NCBI RefSeq assembly: GCF_030814415.1
Contig: NZ_JAUSVB010000001.1
Coordinates: forward strand, 248,001 to 312,000
DNA from: Cellulomonas humilata
GTDB taxonomy: Bacteria > Actinomycetota > Actinomycetes > Actinomycetales > Cellulomonadaceae
Length of the DNA: 64,000 nucleotides
Direction of reading: 5' to 3'
Below, one piece after another: positions 53,791-62,620 of this stretch. Position numbers and translations under genes: made by a program. The notes under the pieces are model-generated. The model was given only the letters and a program-made list of their open reading frames with translations, had not been told where the DNA came from and did no database searches. The stretch's first letter is position 1, and every line of letters starts with the position of its first letter.

Positions 53791-55204
53791 CTCGACGGTC
53801 ACGACTGCCCGGTCGCGGGACACCCTCCGGACGACCGGCGTCCTCACGTGGCTGACCGTCTATCTCGTCCTGCTGTTCGGCATCCCGTCGCGGCTGGTGT
53901 TCCACCCGCTGGGCAGCGCGGGAGCCCCCTCGACCCTCTTCGGTCTCGCCAGCGCACTGGTGTGGTTCCTCGCGCAGCTCTGGCGCTCCGCGAGCGTGGC
54001 CGGGCCGCGACGACCGATCCGGATCGCGCTCACGTACTTCCTGGTCGCCGTCGGCATCAGCTACGTGGCCGCGATGACGCGGCCGATCGACGGGGATGAG
54101 ATCAGCCCCGCCGATGTCGCCCTGCTCGTCGTCGTCTCGTGGTCGGGTGCGCTGCTGACCGCGCACGACGGCCTGACCAAGCTGCGCGACGTCGAGGTGC
54201 TGGTGCGCCGGTTCGCCTTCATCGGCGGCCTGATGGCCCTCGTCGGCCTCGCGCAGTACGTGACCAAGCAGCCTCTGGTCGACCGCATCGCGATCCCGGG
54301 CCTGACCGCGGTCAGCGACGTCAGTGCTGCGTTCCGCAACGGCCTGGTGCGCATCTCGGGGACGGCGACCAGCCCGATCGAGTTCGGGGCGCTCCTGTCG
54401 ATCCTGCTGCCCCTCGCGCTGCACGGGGCGCTCCACCCCGCAGGGCGCGGGTTCCTTCGGCGCTGGTTCCCGGTCGGGACGATCTCCCTGGCCCTGGCGC
54501 TGTCCATGTCCCGCTCGGCGTACATCGGCCTCGCGGTCTGCATGCTCGTGCTCCTGTGGGGCTGGCCGCCGGCGCTGCGCTGGCGGGTGGGCGGGTCGTT
54601 CCTCGCCGTGGCCGTCGTGCTGGCCGCCGGTGTCCCCCGGTTGTTCAGCTCGGTCCGCGGCATGTTCAGCGGTGTGAAGGACGACCCGAGCATCACCTCC
54701 CGGACCGACAGCTACGCGGTCGCCTGGCAGTTCTTCATCGACGCTCCCTGGTTCGGACGTGGCCTGGGCACCTTCCTGCCCAAGTACCGGATCTTCGACA
54801 ACAACTACCTCGGGCTGCTCGTCAGCTGCGGCATCGTCGGGACCGTCGCGTTCGTCGCGATCCCGATCACCGCGATCGTGGTCCTGGTGCGCCGCCGGCG
54901 CCGGTGGGCGGACCCGCAGTCGCGTGATCTCGCGCTCTCGCTCGTCGCGGGCATCCTGGCCGGGGCGGTCTCGCTCGCCTTCTTCGACGGGTTCGGCTTC
55001 CCGATGACGATGGGGACGCTGTTCCTGGCGCTCGGCATCGCGGGGGCGCTGATCCGCCTCCATCCGAGCGACCGAGATCCGGCGCCGCCTCCACCGGCGG
55101 TCGACGTCGAGCCGGCTCCCGGTCCGCAGCAGGCGAGCGTGCCGCCTGCCGCCGACGACGCCCGGCGGAGCCACCCCGTGCAGGCCTCGGGCGGGCCGGC
55201 CTGA
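53783..55204 (+). CDS. O-antigen ligase / polymerase-like membrane protein (Wzy/WaaL type)
   Basis: A 473-residue protein with about 12 membrane helices. The family domain (Wzy_C, about residues 190-330) includes SMSRSAYIGLAVCMLVLL, FSGVKDDPSITSRTDSYAVAWQFFIDAPWFGRGLG (split here: SRTDSYAVAW and GRGLGTF are the marks) and DNNYLGLL. It should join polysaccharide repeat units or attach chains to a lipid. GTG 53783 lies inside the end of the Wzz-like gene, so both are coupled. A Pro/Ala cytoplasmic tail ends it. Confidence 0.88.
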   Translation: MGSSTVTTARSRDTLRTTGVLTWLTVYLVLLFGIPSRLVFHPLGSAGAPSTLFGLASALVWFLAQLWRSASVAGPRRPIRIALTYFLVAVGISYVAAMTRPIDGDEISPADVALLVVVSWSGALLTAHDGLTKLRDVEVLVRRFAFIGGLMALVGLAQYVTKQPLVDRIAIPGLTAVSDVSAAFRNGLVRISGTATSPIEFGALLSILLPLALHGALHPAGRGFLRRWFPVGTISLALALSMSRSAYIGLAVCMLVLLWGWPPALRWRVGGSFLAVAVVLAAGVPRLFSSVRGMFSGVKDDPSITSRTDSYAVAWQFFIDAPWFGRGLGTFLPKYRIFDNNYLGLLVSCGIVGTVAFVAIPITAIVVLVRRRRRWADPQSRDLALSLVAGILAGAVSLAFFDGFGFPMTMGTLFLALGIAGALIRLHPSDRDPAPPPPAVDVEPAPGPQQASVPPAADDARRSHPVQASGGPA

Positions 55205-55217
55205 GGCCTGCGCGGGC

Positions 55218-56537
55218 TCAGCGCGCGGGACCCCGGGACCGGACGAACGACTCGAGCCGTCCGGGCTCGTCGAGGTCCACGTAGGCCCGCCCCCACGGAT
55301 CCTTGGTGTCCGGGGCGGGGTCGTCCGACGGAACCGTCGAACGGAAACGAAGCAGTCCGTCGAACACCCCGAGGTAGCGGCTCCGCTGCGGACGCCAGTC
55401 GAGCTCGGCCGTCGCGCGCTCACGCGCAGCCAACGAGAGTGCGACGCGCCGGTGCTCGTCGTCCAGGAGCTCCTCGACCGCGTCCGCAAAGGCGCCGATG
55501 TCCCCGGACGGGACGATGACGCCGGTATCGCCGGCCGAGAACCGGGTCTCCGTGAGGTCGAACGAGACGGCGGGCACGGCGTAGGCCATGTACTCCATGG
55601 TCTTGTTCATCGTGGAGGCGTCGTTCAGCGGCGTGTTCCGGTCCGGGCCGAGCCCGAGGCTCGCGGCGCTCAGGTAGTCACCGATCTCGCGGAGACCGAC
55701 CCGGCCGGTGAACTCGACGACGTCGTCGAGCCCGAGTGCGATGCACTGCCGCCGCAGGTCCTCGAGGGTGTCCCCGAACCCGAGCAGCGCCGCGCGCACG
55801 TCCTGTCGTCCACGCACGCGGACCAGCTCGTCCATGACCTCCAGCACCACGTGCACGTCGTCCTGCGGGCCCATGATCCCCAGGTAGACGAGCAGGTGGC
55901 CGCCGCGCGCACGATCCGACTCGGGTACCACCGGCCGCATCCGACGGGTGTCCGGGCCGCTGCGCACGACCTCCGTGTGCTCCCGGGGCACCCCACCGCG
56001 CTCGAGGGCGACTCGACGGTACGACTCGTTCGTCGAGATGACCCGGTCCGCCGCCCGGAACGTGCGCCGCTCGAGCCAGAGCAGCCCGCCGTACTGCGCA
56101 CGTGCCCCGATCGACCGCGGTTCCCCGAACCGCGAGCGGAACAGCTCGGGGTTGAGGTCGTGATGGTCGAAGACGAACCGCACGCCGGCGACCCGCCACA
56201 GGAGTGCCAGCAGCCAGTAGGTGTCCGGCGGGTTGCACGCCTGGATGACGTCGAAACCGCGCTCGCGCCGCACGACCACGGACAGTGCCGCCGTCCGCAG
56301 CCACGAGTACGCGAACTCGACGACGAAGCCCAGGAGGCCGTTCGCCTCGGGGGCAGGGCGGTACTTGTAGATGCCGACCCCGTCGAGCACCTGCCGCGCG
56401 GGGTCGTCGGGACCCTTCGGGCAGATGACGCTGACCTGGTAGCCCGCGGCGGTCAGTGCCTGGGCCTCCAGCCACACCCGTCGGTCCAGCGGGACCGGCA
56501 GGTTCTGGACGATGATCAGGACGCGTGGCGGGCGCAT
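55218..56537 (-). CDS. GT4-type glycosyltransferase
   Basis: A 439-residue GT-B enzyme with GT4 marks: VLIIVQNLPVPLDRRVWLEA at the start, VFDHHDLNPELF, then YLGIMGPQDDVHVVLEVM, MEYMAYAVPAVSFDL and the E-x7-E. It resembles WbuB/PelF-like sugar transferases that act on lipid-linked intermediates. ATG 56537 overlaps the ACP stop by one nucleotide (TGATG). Last gene of the minus-strand ligase/decarboxylase/ACP operon. Confidence 0.92.
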   Translation of the reverse strand: MRPPRVLIIVQNLPVPLDRRVWLEAQALTAAGYQVSVICPKGPDDPARQVLDGVGIYKYRPAPEANGLLGFVVEFAYSWLRTAALSVVVRRERGFDVIQACNPPDTYWLLALLWRVAGVRFVFDHHDLNPELFRSRFGEPRSIGARAQYGGLLWLERRTFRAADRVISTNESYRRVALERGGVPREHTEVVRSGPDTRRMRPVVPESDRARGGHLLVYLGIMGPQDDVHVVLEVMDELVRVRGRQDVRAALLGFGDTLEDLRRQCIALGLDDVVEFTGRVGLREIGDYLSAASLGLGPDRNTPLNDASTMNKTMEYMAYAVPAVSFDLTETRFSAGDTGVIVPSGDIGAFADAVEELLDDEHRRVALSLAARERATAELDWRPQRSRYLGVFDGLLRFRSTVPSDDPAPDTKDPWGRAYVDLDEPGRLESFVRSRGPAR

Positions 56538-56797
56538 CAGGCCGACGGGAGCTTGCCCTCGACGAACTCCGCGAGCGAGCCCAGCGTCTCGAAGATCTCG
56601 CCGGAGAACTCCTCATCGTCGATCGTGATCGCGAAGTGCGACTCGAGGTTGGTGACCACCTCGAGCACGCCGAGCGAGTCCAGCTCGGGCACCGCGCCGA
56701 ACAGCGGGCTCGACGCCGTCAGCGTCGCGGCACGGTCCTCGATGCCCAGGGTGGTGACGACGATGCCCTTGACACCCTCGAGCGTTGCGTCGGTCAT
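56537..56797 (-). CDS. Acyl carrier protein
   Basis: An 86-residue acidic carrier protein. The phosphopantetheine serine is S41 in VPELDSLG, followed by VLEVVTNLESHFAITIDDEEF; the DSLG motif and helix pattern are clear. Not the fatty-acid AcpP: it lies between a PLP decarboxylase and a glycosyltransferase gene, a setting like the exosortase-A-associated carrier proteins. It would hold the substrate during decarboxylation. ATG 56797 with AAGGAG. Confidence 0.92.
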   Translation of the reverse strand: MTDATLEGVKGIVVTTLGIEDRAATLTASSPLFGAVPELDSLGVLEVVTNLESHFAITIDDEEFSGEIFETLGSLAEFVEGKLPSA

Positions 56798-56816
56798 GAG
56801 GCTCCTTGGTGGTGGG

Positions 56817-58043
56817 TCAGACGAGGATCTCGACTGGTGCGGGATGGCCCAGGAAGGCCGTCGGGCTGGCCGTCAGGCCGTAGGCGCCGGCCTGGAAGAC
56901 GACGACGAGGTCGCCGACGTCGGCTCGCGGGAGCTCGACGCGGTCGCCCAGCAGGTCCAGCGGGGTGCAGAGGCACCCGACGACCGTGGCCGTCTCCTCG
57001 GGCTCCGCCGTGATGCGCCCCGCGACCGCGAGCGGGTAGTTGCGGCGGATCACCTGGCCCAGGTTGCCGGACGCGGCGAGCTGGTGGTGCATCCCGCCGT
57101 CGACCACGAGGTAGGTGCTGCCGCGGGAGACCTTCCGGTCGACCACGCGCGTGACGTAGACACCGGCCTCGGCGACGAGGTAGCGGCCGAGCTCGATGAC
57201 GAGGTCGGCGTCCGGGAGCGCCGGCGCCAGCTCGTCCTCGACCAGCCGGGTGAGGTTCGCGGCGACCGCGGCGATGTCGAGGGGCTGGTCCTGCGGGAAG
57301 TACGGGACGCCGAAGCCGCCGCCGAGGTTGACGTACCGGACGGGCTGTGGCGCGTCGGCGGCCAGGGCGAGCACCAGCTCGACGGTGCGCGTCTGCGCCT
57401 GCACGATCAGGTCCGCCGACAGGTTCTGCGACCCGGCGAAGACGTGGAACCCCAGCAGGTCGACGCCCGCCGCGTCCAGCTCGCGCAGGAGCTGCGGCAC
57501 CTGCTCGGCGTCGACGCCGAACTGCTGGGGACCGCCGCCCATCCGCATCCCGGAACCGCGGACCGCGAAGTCCGGGTTGACGCGCACGGCGACGCACGGT
57601 CGCACCCCCAGCTCCTCGCCGGCGGCGACGACGCGGCGCGCCTCACCCTCCGACTCGATCTCGATCGTGACGCCGGAGGCGACCGCCTGCTCGAGCTCCG
57701 CGGTGGTCTTGCCAGGTCCGGCGAAGCTCACGCGAGACGCGGCCGTCCCGGTGTCCAGCGCGACCCGCATCTCGTAGGCGCTCGCGACGTCGAGGGAGTC
57801 GACCAGCGAGGCGAGCAGGTGGACGACGGCGGGCATGGGGTTGGCCTTGACCGCGTAGCCGAGGCTCAGCCGCTCGGGGAGCAGCGAGCGCAGCAGGGCG
57901 ACCCGCTGGGTGATGAGGTGCCGGTCGTAGGCGAAGAACGGTGTGGAGCCGACCCGTCGCGCCAGCCGGTCGACGCCGATCCCTCCCACGGTCAGGACGC
58001 CGTCGACCTCGCCGAACGCGCTCACGGTGGTCGACGCGGTCAC
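56817..58043 (-). CDS. Fold-III PLP-dependent decarboxylase, exosortase-A-associated type
   Basis: A 408-residue alanine-racemase-fold decarboxylase. The PLP lysine is in GYAVKANP (about residue 62); HVFAGSQN, NLGGGFGVPYF, ELGRYLVAEAGVYVT, the catalytic CLCTPLDLLGD and QAGAYGLTAS follow. It resembles DAP/ornithine decarboxylases but with its ligase and ACP neighbours fits the family named pyridoxal-dependent decarboxylase, exosortase A system-associated. BtrK of butirosin synthesis is a known precedent that acts on an ACP-bound amino acid. GTG 58043 overlaps the ligase stop by 4 nt. Confidence 0.88.
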   Translation of the reverse strand: MTASTTVSAFGEVDGVLTVGGIGVDRLARRVGSTPFFAYDRHLITQRVALLRSLLPERLSLGYAVKANPMPAVVHLLASLVDSLDVASAYEMRVALDTGTAASRVSFAGPGKTTAELEQAVASGVTIEIESEGEARRVVAAGEELGVRPCVAVRVNPDFAVRGSGMRMGGGPQQFGVDAEQVPQLLRELDAAGVDLLGFHVFAGSQNLSADLIVQAQTRTVELVLALAADAPQPVRYVNLGGGFGVPYFPQDQPLDIAAVAANLTRLVEDELAPALPDADLVIELGRYLVAEAGVYVTRVVDRKVSRGSTYLVVDGGMHHQLAASGNLGQVIRRNYPLAVAGRITAEPEETATVVGCLCTPLDLLGDRVELPRADVGDLVVVFQAGAYGLTASPTAFLGHPAPVEILV

Positions 58044-59602
58044 GACTCGTACTCCGCCCGGACGCGCCGTCTGTCGTACTTGCCGTTCGGCGACCGCGGG
58101 ATCGTGTCCCGGACGACGATCTCGGCGGGCACCATGAACGTCGGCAGGGCGCTGCGCAGCGCGGCCAGGAGCGTGGCCGGTTCCAGCGTCACCCCGGTGG
58201 CCGGCGCCACGACCAGCACGATCCGCTGCCCGAGCCGGGAGTCCTCGGCCCCGAACGCCACGGCGTCGACGGCGAGCTCGGTGCGCAGCGCGGCCTCCTC
58301 GACCTCCGTGGGGCTGACGCGGTAGCCGGACGTCTTGATCATCTCGTCGGCACGACCGACGAAGTAGAGGAACCCCTCCTCGTCGGCCCGCACCGTGTCT
58401 CCCGACCACACCGCGAGCTCCGGCAGCCGGTGCCCGGTGGTGGGTCCCGGCACGGGACGGAACCGCTGCGCGGTGCGCTCGGGGTCGCCCCAGTAGCCCA
58501 GCGAGACCAGCGCGCCCCGGTGGACCAGCTCGCCCGGCTCCCCCGGGTCGCAGGGGGTGCCGTCGGGCCGGACCACGAGGATCTCCGCGTTCGGGATCGC
58601 CTTGCCGATCGAGTCCGGCCGGCGGTCGACCTCGGCGGGGTCCAGGTAGGTCGACCGGAACGCCTCCGTCAGCCCGTACATCAGGTACGGGCGGGCGTCG
58701 GGGAACACCGAGCGCAGCTTGTCGAGGACCGTCTTCGGCATCCGTCCCCCGGTGTTGGCGAAGTAGCGCAGTGACGCGCGCGCCTCGGGCGGCCAGTCCA
58801 GGTCCGCGATCTGGATCCACAGCGGTGGCACGCAGGTCAGCCCGGTCACCTTCCACCGCGCGCACGCCCGGGCCACGTCCGCCGCGACGAGGTAGTTGAG
58901 GAGGACGACGTGCGCCCCGGAGGCGAGGGCCGTGGTGACCTGCGACAGGCCGGCGTCGAAGCTGAGCGGCAGGACGGACAGGATCACGTCGTCCGCGGTG
59001 TTCTCGAGGTACTGGCTGACGCTCTGCGCACCGACCACCAGGTTGCGGTGGCTCAGGACCACACCCTTGGGCAGGCCTGTGCTGCCGGACGTGTAGAGGA
59101 TGGCGGCGACGTCGAGGTCGACCCCCGGGGGAGGCGGTGCCACCGTCGCGTCGCGCATCAGGGTCGCCCACCCGTGCACCGCGACGCCGTCAGGGGCCGT
59201 CCCGGGCTCGTCGACGACGACGACGTGCTCGAGCGCGGCGCACTGTGCGAGCACCTCGGACAGGAGGTCGAGCCGCGCCGCCGACGTGACGAGGACGCGC
59301 GCGCCGGAGTCGGACAGGATGTGCGCGACCTGCTGGGGCTTGAGCAGCGGGTTCACCGGCACGAAGGCCCCGCCCGCCACGGAGGCACCCAGGAACGCCG
59401 TCACCGTCTCGGGGCGCTTCTCGAGGAACACCGCCACCCGGTCCTCGCGCGCCAGGCCGAGCCCGGCGAGCGCGGAGCCGCAGCGGTTCGCGGCTGCCCA
59501 CAGATCCTCATAGCTCAGCGTCTCCGTCTTGAACGAGAGCGCAGGGGCGTCGCCGGCGACCCGGGCGCGCGCGGCGAGGAGTTCGTGCCAGACCGTGATC
59601 AC
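58040..59602 (-). CDS. AMP-forming acyl ligase, exosortase-A-associated type
   Basis: A 520-residue ANL-superfamily enzyme: P-loop LYTSGSTGLPKG, LMYGLTEAFRSTYLDP, SGDTVRADEEGFLYFVGR, TSGYRVSPTEVEE and the catalytic lysine in SPNGKYDR. YGLTEAFRSTYL is the sequence shape I associate with the group annotated as acyl-CoA ligase (AMP-forming), exosortase A system-associated. It probably activates an amino or carboxylic acid and loads the neighbouring ACP. GTG 59602 lies 6 nt after a TACGCT -10-like hexamer without Shine-Dalgarno. Confidence 0.9.
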   Translation of the reverse strand: MITVWHELLAARARVAGDAPALSFKTETLSYEDLWAAANRCGSALAGLGLAREDRVAVFLEKRPETVTAFLGASVAGGAFVPVNPLLKPQQVAHILSDSGARVLVTSAARLDLLSEVLAQCAALEHVVVVDEPGTAPDGVAVHGWATLMRDATVAPPPPGVDLDVAAILYTSGSTGLPKGVVLSHRNLVVGAQSVSQYLENTADDVILSVLPLSFDAGLSQVTTALASGAHVVLLNYLVAADVARACARWKVTGLTCVPPLWIQIADLDWPPEARASLRYFANTGGRMPKTVLDKLRSVFPDARPYLMYGLTEAFRSTYLDPAEVDRRPDSIGKAIPNAEILVVRPDGTPCDPGEPGELVHRGALVSLGYWGDPERTAQRFRPVPGPTTGHRLPELAVWSGDTVRADEEGFLYFVGRADEMIKTSGYRVSPTEVEEAALRTELAVDAVAFGAEDSRLGQRIVLVVAPATGVTLEPATLLAALRSALPTFMVPAEIVVRDTIPRSPNGKYDRRRVRAEYES

Positions 59603-59654
59603 CGCGTCAGCGTAACGACCGCTCCCGCCCCGATCTGGGACACATCGGGTGAAC

Positions 59655-60524
59655 TCACCACGGTACGGAGGTGATCTCGCTGTAGAGGTCGTCGATGTCG
59701 GCGGCCTCGACGTCGGCGCCCTTGAAGAGCTTCGGCCGCCCCTGCACCGTCCTCGACCACGCGACCGGTCCGCCGACGATGCGGCGCTCGGCGAGCAGGA
59801 CCGGCATGCCGCGGACCAGCAGGTGCGCGCCGAGGGACCGCACCCCGCGCGCGAAGAGGGCGGTGTCCCCGACGTGCACGAGAGCGCCGAACACGGGCAG
59901 GCGCTTGCGGCGGACGCGGCGGTACATCACGTAGCACGGTCGCCCGTCGACCAGGAGGACGACGTGCTGGACCGCCGCGGAGCCGACGTGGTCGCGAAAG
60001 AGCTCGGCATCACGCCCGGTCAGGAGATCGGCGATGCGCCGCTGGTCGGTGACGACGGTGACGCGTCGCTGCCAGGACGGGTAGCCGGGCCGGACGTCCG
60101 TCGTGGTGTCGAGCCGCTGGAACCCGAGGCGGAGGTCGATGGGGACCACCGAGCCGCTGGGAGACAGGTCGGTGAAGACGTCGGCCCCGCAGGACAGCAG
60201 GGCCCTGAGCAGCCTCAGCCCGTGCGCCCCGTACCCGTCGAGGACGCACCACGCCGCCAGGTTGCAGATCCGTCGCTCCCGACCGGCGACCACACGCTCG
60301 GAGAAGAAGGCGGCGTAGACGCCGACGAGCACCCCGTCGGCCCACAGGCCGAAGCCGTGGGTGGGTTCGGCCGTGCGCCAGGTGGGTGCGAGAGCGCGCG
60401 CCCAGGCATCGGCGGAGAGGCGGCTGTTCAGGTTCTCGTGGAGGAAACGAGCGATCTCCGGAAGGTTGCCGTCGTCGACCGGGCTGAGGCGGACAGGGGT
60501 CGTCACGGTCGTGCAGCCTGCCAC
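59655..60524 (-). CDS. GNAT-fold acyltransferase-like protein
   Basis: A 289-residue protein with an N-terminal GNAT-like domain: VRLSPVDDGNLPEIARFLHENL, GFGLWADGVLVGVYAAFF and the acyl-CoA-type strand-turn ICNLAAWCVLDGYGAHGLRLLRAL. The C-terminal 150 residues are unassigned. First gene of the minus-strand operon, 52 bp before the ligase. It could transfer the ACP-bound acyl group to a sugar, but this is inference. GTG 60524 is used; GTG 60506 is an alternative. Confidence 0.75.
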   Translation of the reverse strand: MAGCTTVTTPVRLSPVDDGNLPEIARFLHENLNSRLSADAWARALAPTWRTAEPTHGFGLWADGVLVGVYAAFFSERVVAGRERRICNLAAWCVLDGYGAHGLRLLRALLSCGADVFTDLSPSGSVVPIDLRLGFQRLDTTTDVRPGYPSWQRRVTVVTDQRRIADLLTGRDAELFRDHVGSAAVQHVVLLVDGRPCYVMYRRVRRKRLPVFGALVHVGDTALFARGVRSLGAHLLVRGMPVLLAERRIVGGPVAWSRTVQGRPKLFKGADVEAADIDDLYSEITSVPW

Positions 60525-60627
60525 GCCGTACCTGTCGTGTCATCGCCCGTCGGGGGGCGAGACCAACGGACCGGCGGAGTGAAGGTTGTCCGCAGATGCC
60601 CGGTTCCATCAGGCAACCGCTTCAAAA

Positions 60628-60654
60628 TGTCTCAAATAATGAGACAAATCTCAT
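60628..60654. promoter_or_regulatory. Overlapping TCTCA inverted repeats
   Basis: TGTCTCA-AATAA-TGAGACA (60628-60646) is a perfect 7-bp inverted repeat. It overlaps a second one, ATGAGA-CAAA-TCTCAT (60639-60654). Three TCTCA/TGAGA half-sites in 27 bp form an operator-like array. The regulator is unknown. Confidence 0.6.
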
Positions 60655-60793
60655 AACGAGTTTTGTTGGACGTTCTTCCAGTTCAGCCCACGATCGGGGG
60701 AATCAGGCGATTGCTCCATGCGAGTGAAGGTTTGTCGGTAAGTTCACCCATGCCAGCATGAGGGCCGCTTCGTTATCCGACAGTGACAAAAAC

Positions 60794-60853
60794 GGCGCCC
60801 CTCGCACGGAGACATGAGATATCGGTCCCAACAAGACCGTCATCTCGGGCGCC
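60794..60853 (+). ncRNA. Structured 5' leader of the beta-helix gene (candidate cis-RNA)
   Basis: A 60-nt region folds into one arm: outer 7-bp stem (GGCGCCC 60794-60800 with GGGCGCC 60847-60853), an asymmetric 15-nt bulge, an inner 5-bp stem (GAGAT/ATCTC), a 2x2 internal loop, a 5-bp stem (CGGTC/GACCG) and a CCAACAA loop. It ends 23 nt before the GTG. It matches no riboswitch consensus that I know (c-di-GMP and c-di-AMP were considered). Confidence 0.4.
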
Positions 60854-60876
60854 GCGATGGTAGGGAGACACACCTC

Positions 60877-62502
60877 GTGAACCGATCGAGCATGCACAGA
60901 GCGCCCTCGCGGCGTGCGCCTCTGGCGCGGGTGATCGCGACAGTCGCGGCAGCAGCGGTCGTGGGGGTCACCCTCAGCGTCGCCTCCTCGGGGGCCGGCC
61001 TGACGCCGGCCCAGGCGGCCGCAGCAGTCCCCGGCAAGGTCACCGTGTGGGGCGACGCCGCGCCCACCAACGGCAGCGTCGACAGCGACCGGGACAGCGT
61101 CGAGCTGGGCACCCCGTTCACGCCCGCCAAGGACGGCGTCGTCCTGGGTGTCCGGTTCTACAAGACGCCCGAGAACACCGGCACCCACGTCGGCAACCTC
61201 TGGGACGCCTCGGGCAAGCGCCTCGCGACGGTCACGTTCGCCGGCGAGACCTCCCGCGGCTGGCAGACCGCGTACTTCGACCAGCCCGTGAAGCTGAAGG
61301 CCGGCTCCGGCTACGTCGCCTCGTACCTCGCGCCAAAGGGCCGCTACCAGCAGACCCAGCAGTTCTGGGAGGGCTCGAAGACCGACCTCCTCGCGGTCCC
61401 GAAGGGCAAGTCGGGCGTCTACTCGTACGGGAAGTCCAGCTCGTTCCCGCAGCAGACCTGGAACCGCAGCCAGTACTGGGTCGACGCGGTGTTCGCGCCG
61501 TCGACGGACGCGGGCTCCACCCCCACGGCGACGCCCACGGCCACCCCGACGCCCACCAAGACGCCGGCACCGACCCCGACGGCCACCCCGACGCCGACGC
61601 CGACGGCCACCCCGACGCCGACGCCGACCGCGACGCCCACGCCGACCCCGACGGCCACGCCGAAGCCGACGCCCACGCCCACCCCGACACCGACGCCGAC
61701 CGCGACGCCCACGCCGCCGCCGCCCGTCACGGGGGCCTACCCCGGCGCGTCGACCACCGGCGTCCCCGCCGGCGTCGCCCTGACGCCGTACACGGGCCCG
61801 TCACGCATCACCCAGCCGGGCACGGTCATCGACTCCAAGCTGATCACCACGCCGCTGGTCATCACGGCCGGCGCGAACGACGTGGTCATCCGCAACTCGA
61901 TCGTCCGGGCCAACGGGTTCTGGCTCGTCCTGAACGACGAGGGCGCCAAGAACCTCCAGATCATCGACTCGGAGCTCGACGGCAACGGCAACACGAACAA
62001 CGACGCCGCGGTCGCCGGACGGAACTACACGCTCACCCGCGTGAACATCCACAGCACGATCGACGGCCTCAAGATCGGTGACAACGTCACGGTGCAGGAC
62101 TCGTACATCCACGACCTGCTGATGACGTCCGACTCGCACAACGACGGCATCCAGTCGCTCGGGTCCGACAACGTCAGGATCGTGCACAACACGATCCTGG
62201 TGGCGAAGGGCTCGACCTCCGCGATCATCCTGTCGACCGGGTCCGCCGACTCGATGAAGAACATCCTCATCGACAGCAACCTGATGGGCGGCGGCGCGTA
62301 CACCGTGTACGGCGGCTACCAGGTCGGGACCGACGTCCTGTCCCGCGTGAACAACGTCATGATCTCGAACAACCACATCACGACGACGATCTTCCCGAAC
62401 GGCGGTGCATACGGACCGTTCTCCTCGGTCAACGCCCCCGCCGTGACCCTCTCGGGGAACGTCTGGCATGACGGCCCCAAGGCCGGCCAGCGCGTCGGCT
62501 GA
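60877..62502 (+). CDS. Secreted DUF4082 protein with Thr-Pro linker and parallel beta-helix
   Basis: A 541-residue exported protein: signal peptide (cleavage after about PAQA, residue 47), a DUF4082 beta-sandwich (about 51-208; [21 protein letters not shown] is typical), a Thr-Pro-rich linker (about 209-286), and a right-handed parallel beta-helix (287-541) with repeated units such as [24 protein letters not shown] and [10 protein letters not shown]. This resembles polysaccharide lyases or surface carbohydrate-binding proteins. GTG 60877 with GGGAGACA. It is near the polysaccharide genes and may process or bind the polymer. Confidence 0.9.
   Translation: MNRSSMHRAPSRRAPLARVIATVAAAAVVGVTLSVASSGAGLTPAQAAAAVPGKVTVWGDAAPTNGSVDSDRDSVELGTPFTPAKDGVVLGVRFYKTPENTGTHVGNLWDASGKRLATVTFAGETSRGWQTAYFDQPVKLKAGSGYVASYLAPKGRYQQTQQFWEGSKTDLLAVPKGKSGVYSYGKSSSFPQQTWNRSQYWVDAVFAPSTDAGSTPTATPTATPTPTKTPAPTPTATPTPTPTATPTPTPTATPTPTPTATPKPTPTPTPTPTPTATPTPPPPVTGAYPGASTTGVPAGVALTPYTGPSRITQPGTVIDSKLITTPLVITAGANDVVIRNSIVRANGFWLVLNDEGAKNLQIIDSELDGNGNTNNDAAVAGRNYTLTRVNIHSTIDGLKIGDNVTVQDSYIHDLLMTSDSHNDGIQSLGSDNVRIVHNTILVAKGSTSAIILSTGSADSMKNILIDSNLMGGGAYTVYGGYQVGTDVLSRVNNVMISNNHITTTIFPNGGAYGPFSSVNAPAVTLSGNVWHDGPKAGQRVG
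61517..61722 (+). repeat. Degenerate tandem repeat coding a Thr-Pro linker
   Basis: Short C-rich units (ACGCCGACGGCCACCCCG and variants) repeat over about 205 bp in frame, giving alternating Thr and Pro with some Ala and Lys. Such tracts change length readily by slippage and serve as rigid extended spacers in secreted enzymes. Confidence 0.85.
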
Positions 62503-62521
62503 TCCACCCGCGCAGCATCAT

Positions 62522-62567
62522 CCGCACCGGACGTGATCCCGTAGTCTCGGGCTCGCGTCCGGTGCGG
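62522..62567 (+). terminator. Terminator after the beta-helix gene
   Basis: A 12-bp perfect stem (62522-62533 with 62556-62567), with an inner CCCG/CGGG pairing in the loop, is followed by CTCTGTCTCC. It lies 19 bp after the stop. Confidence 0.8.
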
Positions 62568-62620
62568 CTCTGTCTCCCCGCCTGACGGTCGGTACCGGCA
62601 GGACGAGGAGGAGCGGCCCG

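Larger units (their letters stand above)
60525..60876. other. 352-bp AT-richer gene-free region with divergent control signals
   Basis: Much lower GC than the rest of the window, especially 60620-60670. It separates the GNAT-led operon from the beta-helix gene and must hold promoters for both. It contains overlapping inverted repeats (60628-60654) and a structured leader (60794-60853), listed separately. No reading frame is convincing. Confidence 0.7.

Noticed and set aside
60794..60853. Known c-di-GMP or c-di-AMP riboswitch
   Set aside because: The conserved core sequences of those classes are not present; only the fold remains of interest.
61517..61722. CRISPR-like array of short repeats
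   Set aside because: Units are irregular, in frame, without unique spacers; they encode a Thr-Pro linker.
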